Source: Reclinomonas americana ATCC 50394 (taxonomy: Eukaryota; Jakobida; Jakobea; Jakobida). From it: 20,958 nt of DNA. The notes under the pieces were generated by a model. That model worked only from the letters and a program-made list of their open reading frames with translations. It had not been told where the DNA came from and did no database searches. Where the stretch lies: the NCBI GenBank assembly GCA_048213135.1, contig PS015207.1, forward strand, positions 20,564-41,521, read 5' to 3'. Numbering within the stretch: the stretch's first letter is position 1; each line of letters starts with the position of its first letter. Positions 20,331-20,958 of this stretch are shown piece after piece. The translations under genes and the position numbers were made by a program.

Positions 20331-20812
20331 TGTCCGATATCGTCAACCAGCGCGGGCGCAAAAAAATGCGCTCGTGTTTCTGAACACGGACATACATGCA
20401 GGATAAAAGTGTGGAGAGACAGGGAGTGCGCGCGCACACAGAGAGACACAAGAGCGGGGGAATGTGTGCGTTGGAGAGGGAGAGATGGACATGGCCAATA
20501 TAGAAAACAACAAAGCGCGCGCACAAGCGGGGTGCGCGGTTGTGCAGCCGACGCCATGTTCAGTCTCTTGTGAAGTGCTGATGTGCCAACACACACACGC
20601 ACACATATCGGCAGAGGGAGAGAGAGTGCGTGTGTGTGTGCAGAGATAGACAGTCATCGTCGGAGTTGCGACCGACCATCATGATCAGAGACTGCATCCG
20701 CCGAACGTGGACTGTGCGTGGTGGATGCAGCAGCACAGAGAACCGCAACGACAAGAGACAGCAATGCGCACACGAGAAGAGCGCGCGCTGCCGCCGATCT
20801 GCGCTCCCGCAT
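217..20812 (-). CDS. Giant secreted multi-module NHL-propeller / split FN3-like protein gene, 63 exons, 3' end outside window
   Basis: One spliced gene on the minus strand, assembled by hand from exon borders (GT/AG, with G at intron position +5 in most donors), compatible phases and recurring protein motifs. Exon order: signal peptide, two cadherin-like exons, then seven tandem modules of nine exons each, the seventh cut off at six exons. About 9.4 kb of coding sequence, about 3,150 residues, with no natural stop inside the window. NHL repeats (pattern VTTVAG..G..DG.G.AARFN.P.GVAVD....VYVAD..N..IRKV) form extracellular or scaffolding beta-propellers in known families. The signal peptide and FN3-like/cadherin-like parts suggest a secreted or surface adhesion or matrix protein; the ligand is unknown and no membrane segment is visible. 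Two exons carry frame breaks and one intron lacks AG (separate entries). The exon chain is well supported; the function is inferred. Confidence 0.9.
539..1014 (-). other. Intron in module 7 (476 nt) with opposed purine and pyrimidine tracts
   Basis: Donor GTACGT at 1009-1014, acceptor CGCAG at 539, phase 2. The plus strand is G/A-rich at 560-835 (including (GGGGAA)n and (CA)n) and C/T-rich at 905-985. No exon was recognised. Confidence 0.75.
597..642. repeat. (GGGGAA)n hexanucleotide array
   Basis: About six consecutive GGGGAA units bordered by GGGAGGGG. The G-rich strand is the template strand of the gene and could form a G-quadruplex. Confidence 0.85.
2069..2368 (-). other. Intron between modules 6 and 7 (300 nt)
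   Basis: Donor GTGCGT at 2363-2368, acceptor CACAG at 2069, phase 1. Mildly purine-rich on the plus strand; no exon or repeat array of note. Confidence 0.75.
2369..4228 (-). CDS. Module 6: split FN3-like domain enclosing six NHL blades (one exon lacks an AG acceptor)
   Basis: Nine exons: 4002-4228, about 3869-3918, 3695-3805, 3578-3629, 3341-3522, 2952-3270, 2752-2871, 2636-2681, 2369-2563. Half A: SSVTAVSATVSATINAQG; head VTTFVGVAGTPGATDGTG. Strands: RLCIDGAGSLFVPD, AVSCDKSTGDLYVTD, GLAADGLAKVVYVAD, HVALDTGRDAMYVAD, AVTVDEVANVVYVGD, GVVYDARHGCLFVS. Half B: LQPSTTYFYRAASDFGQYGS ending SFITS. The second exon matches its counterparts in protein and donor (GTGCGT), but the intron before it has no AG; the expected site reads CTGCAA. 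Otherwise lengths and phases are the standard series. Confidence 0.88.
3869..4001 (-). other. Module 6 exon 2 and preceding intron without an AG acceptor
   Basis: Donor of the preceding exon is GTTAGT at 3996-4001. The exon encodes HRLCIDGAGSLFVPDF and ends at donor GTGCGT (3863-3868). Between them the minus strand has no AG at all; the first AG lies inside the exon and would give the wrong frame. The position expected for CTGCAG reads CTGCAA (3919-3924). Confidence 0.65.
4296..6223 (-). CDS. Module 5: split FN3-like domain enclosing six NHL blades (best intact example)
   Basis: Nine exons: 5997-6223, 5867-5913, 5621-5731, 5507-5558, 5259-5440, 4875-5193, 4683-4805, 4567-4612, 4296-4490. Half A: SSVTAVSATASGTINARG, then FGAAVAVTTVAGAAG. 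Six a/b strand pairs: RLCIDNSGTAYIPD, PIYVACDSLHGTLYVTE, GIAVDAAAQVMYVAD, TVAVDPGRGVLYVGD, SIAIDLSTGMAYYAE, GIAFDPTNGWLLVT. c strands are N.IR or similar, and d strands VSTVAG, VSTLAG, TTTFAG, VSTLAG, VTTIAG. The module starts with a d strand and ends with a6-b6-c6 (SNTIRKV), the arrangement for Velcro closure of a six-bladed ring. Half B: LLPSTTYYYRAASDNGQNGS ending SFVTQ. Total 1,302 nt, 434 codons. No frame problem. Confidence 0.92.
6287..9162 (-). CDS. Module 4: split FN3-like domain enclosing six NHL blades (1-nt frame break in first exon)
   Basis: Nine exons: 8934-9162, 8822-8868, 8641-8754, 8523-8574, 8272-8453, 6866-7172, 6674-6793, 6569-6614, 6287-6481. Half A: ASAVTALTATLNGTTNVN and VALSFDLSAT. 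The frame is one base short before SVATVAGSQGSSGTTDGTG, most simply at the GGG run 9040-9042 of the plus strand. NHL strands follow: GICTDSSGSIFIAD, DVAVDESTGDLYVTD, GMAIDSANQIVYVSD, GLSLRNNVLYVCD, FITYDKIRDMFYVTE, GICYHLTCDCLFVV. Half B: LTRGVTYNFRAVADDGQTGS ending LSFSTS. The two-blade exon is 307 nt, four codons shorter than usual. A 1.1-kb purine-rich intron separates exons 5 and 6. Confidence 0.87.
7173..8271 (-). other. Longest gap-free intron, in module 4 (1,099 nt)
   Basis: Donor GTACGT at 8266-8271 and acceptor CACAG at 7173, phase 2. Positions 7190-7850 are almost pure purine on the plus strand (GA, GGA, GATA and GT mixes). Positions 7880-8000 turn to pyrimidine (CT/TCTC). The long minus frames here (Ser/Leu-rich) are translations of the repeat and not genes. 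Confidence 0.8.
9163..9919 (-). other. Intron between modules 3 and 4 (757 nt)
   Basis: Donor GTTGCG at 9914-9919 and acceptor CACAG at 9163, phase 1. Positions 9170-9545 are G/A-rich on the plus strand, with (GGGGAA)-type runs and a 13-bp minisatellite. Positions 9546-9919 are ordinary intron sequence. No exon was recognised. Confidence 0.75.
9291..9380. repeat. 13-bp minisatellite AGCAAGGGGGAAG, about seven copies
   Basis: Perfect or near-perfect tandem units with a G5 run in each, purine-rich except for one C per unit. Confidence 0.9.
9920..12017 (-). CDS. Module 3: split FN3-like domain enclosing six NHL blades (frame break in first exon)
   Basis: Nine exons: 11810-12017, 11691-11740, 11503-11613, 11390-11441, 10943-11133, 10550-10868, 10354-10473, 10184-10229, 9920-10117. 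Half A is clear (TSPATSVTAVRANLQGSVNA, then YALGAST). The frame then breaks near 11870-11880, and GMAGTTDGVGSAARFTEP is read in another frame. The exon is 208 nt against 227 in modules 5-7, a shortfall of 19 nt that would remove the VTTVAG strand. The other exons are intact: RVDDFTGDCYVAD, DLDINAATGGLQIAD, GLSIDNINQVMFVVD, SVTVDSTRQYLYIGD, FISVDPVSNVIYLAD, GVAFHAASNSLLVA. Half B reads FLTPVTTYYYRPRLSDG. The final donor GTTGCG is set by phase agreement with module 4. Confidence 0.87.
12155..12213. other. TACG-cycling sequence at left edge of the 346-N gap
   Basis: GA-rich sequence turns into GTACGACGACGTACC-type cycles before the N run. It looks like progressive signal dephasing at the end of a read. 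Confidence 0.55.
12214..12559. other. Assembly gap, 346 N
   Basis: A run of N flanked on both sides by ACG/GTA-cycling sequence and then (GA)n. Confidence 0.95.
12560..12638. other. TACG-cycling sequence at right edge of the 346-N gap
   Basis: Going from the (GA)n tract at 12639 leftward to the gap, the sequence passes from ACGACG to TACGTACG to AACGGTAACG, an ordered degradation toward the gap. Confidence 0.6.
13403..16077 (-). CDS. Module 2: split FN3-like domain enclosing six NHL blades (eroded first blade; gap in an intron)
   Basis: Nine exons: 15890-16077, 15760-15806, 15573-15683, 14729-14780, 14385-14572, 13992-14310, 13792-13914, 13675-13714, 13403-13603. Half A is classic for this fold (TSAVLSGSMNPNGSATTTS). 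After it the usual TTVAG...DGTG..ARF.P head is replaced by Ser/Thr-rich sequence ending LSYPE, so the closing d strand is hard to see. Exons 3 and 4 flank a 487-N gap; joining them across it restores ARFN-N-PFGCTLDEHSGD in phase 2, as in the other modules. Exon 8 is short (40 nt; GVALRDSVLFIA). Half B reads LRPATTYHYETVDKNYG and ends AFTTLA. The donor after half A is a consensus GTAAGT. All phases match module 1. Confidence 0.87.
14791..14928. repeat. Left copy of a ~137-bp duplicated gap flank
   Basis: (GA)n, then sequence sharing GGTTAGAACTCAT, GTGAGTGATACGCGAGA and a (GT)n(GA)n tail with 15416-15551. Differences are small insertions, deletions and local slips such as GCGTAGG against GCAGG. 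Confidence 0.8.
14929..15415. other. Assembly gap, 487 N
   Basis: A run of N between two (GA)n edges inside one intron. The flanks appear to be the same sequence assembled twice. Confidence 0.95.
15416..15551. repeat. Right copy of a ~137-bp duplicated gap flank
   Basis: The same order of blocks as 14791-14928, here joined directly to the donor side of module 2 exon 3. Probably one locus represented twice. Confidence 0.8.
16143..18394 (-). CDS. Module 1: split FN3-like domain enclosing six NHL blades (shortened third blade)
   Basis: Nine exons in transcript order: 18198-18394, 18093-18136, 17902-18012, 17778-17829, 17437-17591, 17044-17362, 16849-16968, 16400-16445, 16143-16337. FN3 half A is the most diverged of the set (SSSSTLSDSIKLTGQLDTN) and runs into the first d strand (AVSLLAG..G.SGWADGVG). 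NHL a/b strands follow: GTVDANGNYYIATE, GVDIDLANGDLYVSE, DVAVDSAGGFVYVAD, SLALDTSRAVLYVAD, GLAIDPVANILYVGD, DVTWDPTRSALLVA. FN3 half B carries the tyrosine-corner-like PSTTYYFQLG and ends QSFSTS. The blade-3 exon is 155 nt against the usual 182; it lacks about nine codons, including the DGTG..ARFN.P stretch, but stays in frame. Phases follow 0,2,2,0,2,0,0,1,1. Confidence 0.88.
16446..16848 (-). other. Intron in module 1 (403 nt) with (GGGA)n array
   Basis: The intron between module 1 exons 7 and 8 (phase 0). Positions 16471-16590 are GAGGGAGGGAGC/GGGA repeats on the plus strand, followed by purine-rich sequence to about 16710. The rest (16711-16848) is unremarkable. No exon was recognised. 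Confidence 0.75.
16471..16590. repeat. (GGGA)n array, G-quadruplex-prone on the plus (template) strand
   Basis: Many consecutive GGG runs separated by single A or AGCGA spacers, which meets the general G4 pattern of four or more G3 runs with short loops. The G-rich strand is the template for the giant gene. Confidence 0.75.
17639..17737. repeat. (GA)n tract in a module 1 intron
   Basis: A nearly pure GA-type purine tract in the 186-nt intron between 17592 and 17777. On the transcript it is a long CU run, possibly serving as an extended polypyrimidine stretch. Confidence 0.85.
18395..18777 (-). other. Intron 3 with two minisatellites
   Basis: The phase 1 intron before module 1. It contains 14-bp GAGAGGGGGAGAGC-type units at about 18478-18572 and a 17-bp GAGAGGAGCGGAGCAGC unit repeated about seven times at 18574-18697. 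All six reading frames through it are repetitive, and no exon was recognised. Confidence 0.75.
18574..18697. repeat. 17-bp minisatellite, about seven copies
   Basis: Tandem GAGAGGAGCGGAGCAGC units. The second copy lacks one base. The array is purine-rich on the plus strand and lies in intron 3. Confidence 0.85.
18778..19185 (-). CDS. Exon 3: cadherin-like region 2 and linker
   Basis: A 136-codon exon, phase 1 at both ends; acceptor TGCAG, donor GTGAGT at 18772-18777. It contains TPPSIRFEPISN, VLLGTLHVDGDAAAADITW, SVIGGDHDHAVQLEGRNQ and LWLTRSTTRATLQVRVRAS, ending a sandwich with LLTLEVEAVEA. The order 'GTL.V.D.D....I.WSV.GGD....V.L.G.NQL.LT....R' closely follows the cadherin-like repeat. The last ~30 residues end in LSTRSFTTR, which resembles the SF.TS end of the FN3 half-B exons in the later modules. 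An earlier donor (GTCACC after VA) is phase-compatible but is a weaker splice site, so the exact 3' edge is slightly uncertain. Confidence 0.6.
19186..19431 (-). other. Intron 2 with (GA)n and AGCAAGAG-type repeats
   Basis: The phase 1 intron between the two cadherin-like exons. Positions 19245-19386 are nearly pure purine on the plus strand, with interspersed GCAAGAGAGA units, so the transcript is CU-rich. No exon was seen inside. Confidence 0.75.
19432..19686 (-). CDS. Exon 2: cadherin-like beta-sandwich region 1
   Basis: An 85-codon exon, phase 1 at both ends, bounded by acceptor CACAG and donor GTGAGG. The protein contains NSVVGLLHA, CRVIGGAHAALVRVD and GRRLVFAVDGVSLRELHVDV. This recalls the cadherin or cadherin-like pattern VVGTL...Y.L.GG...F.VD..G.L.....LD. 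The classical calcium motifs (DXD, DRE) are weak or absent, so it may be a degenerate or only structurally similar sandwich domain. A symmetrical 1-1 phase makes it a shuffling-competent exon. The family assignment is tentative; the exon itself is well supported by frame, borders and lack of simple repeats. Confidence 0.6.
19858..19877. other. Assembly gap, 20 N
   Basis: A run of 20 N in intron 1 between a (GA)n/TAG-type edge and a TACG-cycling edge. The small round number suggests a nominal rather than measured gap size. Confidence 0.95.
19878..19950. other. TACG-cycling low-complexity sequence beside a gap
   Basis: Sequence made almost only of TACG/ACG/CGT cycles between the N run and a (GA)n tract. 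It resembles dephased pyrosequencing signal more than biological sequence; see findings. Confidence 0.6.
20296..20330. repeat. (CAG)n trinucleotide tract with one CAA interruption
   Basis: About eleven CAG-type triplets, interrupted once by CAA, inside intron 1. On the transcript strand it reads (CTG)n. It is not placed in the predicted coding sequence. Confidence 0.9.
20677..20812 (-). CDS. Exon 1: start codon and signal peptide
   Basis: ATG at 20810-20812 (minus strand) with A at -3. The protein begins MRERRSAAARALLVCALL and continues through a hydrophobic core to a small-residue stretch (LCAAAS), a typical N-region, H-region and cleavage-site layout. Likely cleavage falls near residues 27-30. 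A polar stretch follows (STTHSPRSADAVSDHDG). The donor GTCGGT at 20671-20676 leaves phase 1. It joins exon 2 in frame to make a glycine codon, which supports direct 1-to-2 splicing. The frame is open a little upstream through a GTG codon, but the ATG is the better start because it sits right before the basic N-region. The protein is predicted to enter the secretory pathway. Confidence 0.8.
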
Positions 20813-20885
20813 TGTGCCAGTCAATGTGTTGCGGGACACAAGGATCGAATTGACGGATTGGACGGCGGACGGTGGAGGCAGAAAA

Positions 20886-20921
<36 letters not shown>

Positions 20922-20958
20922 CTTTACTAACCAAAACAGCAACACAGCTGCATGATGA
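20813..20958 (-). promoter_or_regulatory. 5' leader / proximal upstream region with a (CAA)n tract
   Basis: These 146 nt lie upstream of the start codon. They hold a (CAA)n tract at about 20887-20922, which is (GTT)n on the transcript strand, preceded on the plus strand by a short A run. No clear TATA box or other core element was recognised. Whether the repeat lies in the 5' UTR or the promoter cannot be told from sequence. Confidence 0.4.

Larger units (their letters stand above)
19687..20676 (-). other. Intron 1 (990 nt, with a 20-N gap)
   Basis: Donor GTCGGT and acceptor CACAG, phase 1. It holds (CAG)n at about 20296-20330, long (GA)n blocks at about 19738-19836 and 19950-19990, a 20-N gap and TACG-cycling sequence. 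Minus-strand reading frames inside it (for example 20213-20602) are biased to repeats, and no phase-compatible NHL-like or sandwich-like exon was found. Confidence 0.65.

Noticed and set aside
20213-20602. Possible extra exon in intron 1
   Set aside because: The frame is compositionally odd, includes (CTG)n, shows no domain pattern, and is not needed because exon 1 joins exon 2 directly in phase 1.

Overview
The window is nuclear DNA from a eukaryote, probably a unicellular one. It has short introns of about 60-100 nt with GT/AG borders, abundant (GA)n, (CA)n and other simple repeats, three N-gaps, and no bacterial operon signals. I cannot name the species. A choanoflagellate-like or other free-living protist draft genome is a guess.

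Almost everything belongs to one very large minus-strand gene. Its start codon is at 20812 and its coding sequence is still open at the left end of the window. I joined exons by hand, using the splice borders, the reading phase and the recurring protein pattern. This gives 63 exons and about 9.4 kb of coding sequence (about 3,150 residues). Exon 1 encodes a signal peptide. Exons 2 and 3 encode an N-terminal region that looks like degenerate cadherin-type beta-sandwich domains. Seven tandem modules of about 433 residues follow.

Each module has the same plan: the first half of a fibronectin-III-like (FN3-like) domain, then six NHL repeats, then the second half of the FN3-like domain. The NHL strands begin with a lone 'd' strand (VTTVAG type) and end with strands a, b and c of the sixth blade. 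This is the arrangement expected of a closed six-bladed beta-propeller with Velcro closure. A propeller therefore appears to be inserted into a loop of an FN3-like sandwich, and the composite is repeated at least seven times. Each complete module uses nine exons with the same phase series (0,2,2,0,2,0,0,1,1) and nearly constant lengths (typically 227, 47, 111, 52, 182, 319, 120, 46, 195 nt). The gene clearly grew by tandem duplication of a nine-exon block. Modules 5-7 are the most uniform; modules 1 and 2 are the most eroded.

Layout, right to left in transcript order: leader and exon 1 (20677-20958); repeat-rich intron 1 with a 20-N gap (19687-20676); exons 2-3 (18778-19686); module 1 (16143-18394); module 2 (13403-16077, with a 487-N gap in one intron); a repeat-rich intron with a 346-N gap (12018-13402); module 3 (9920-12017); module 4 (6287-9162); module 5 (4296-6223); module 6 (2369-4228); module 7, incomplete (217-2068); then a low-complexity end (1-216).

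Several oddities look technical. TACG-cycling sequence lies beside gaps, one gap is flanked by two copies of the same ~137 bp, and two exons carry a frame break (one at a short homopolymer). One intron lacks any AG acceptor. No tRNA, rRNA, CRISPR array or transposon gene was seen.
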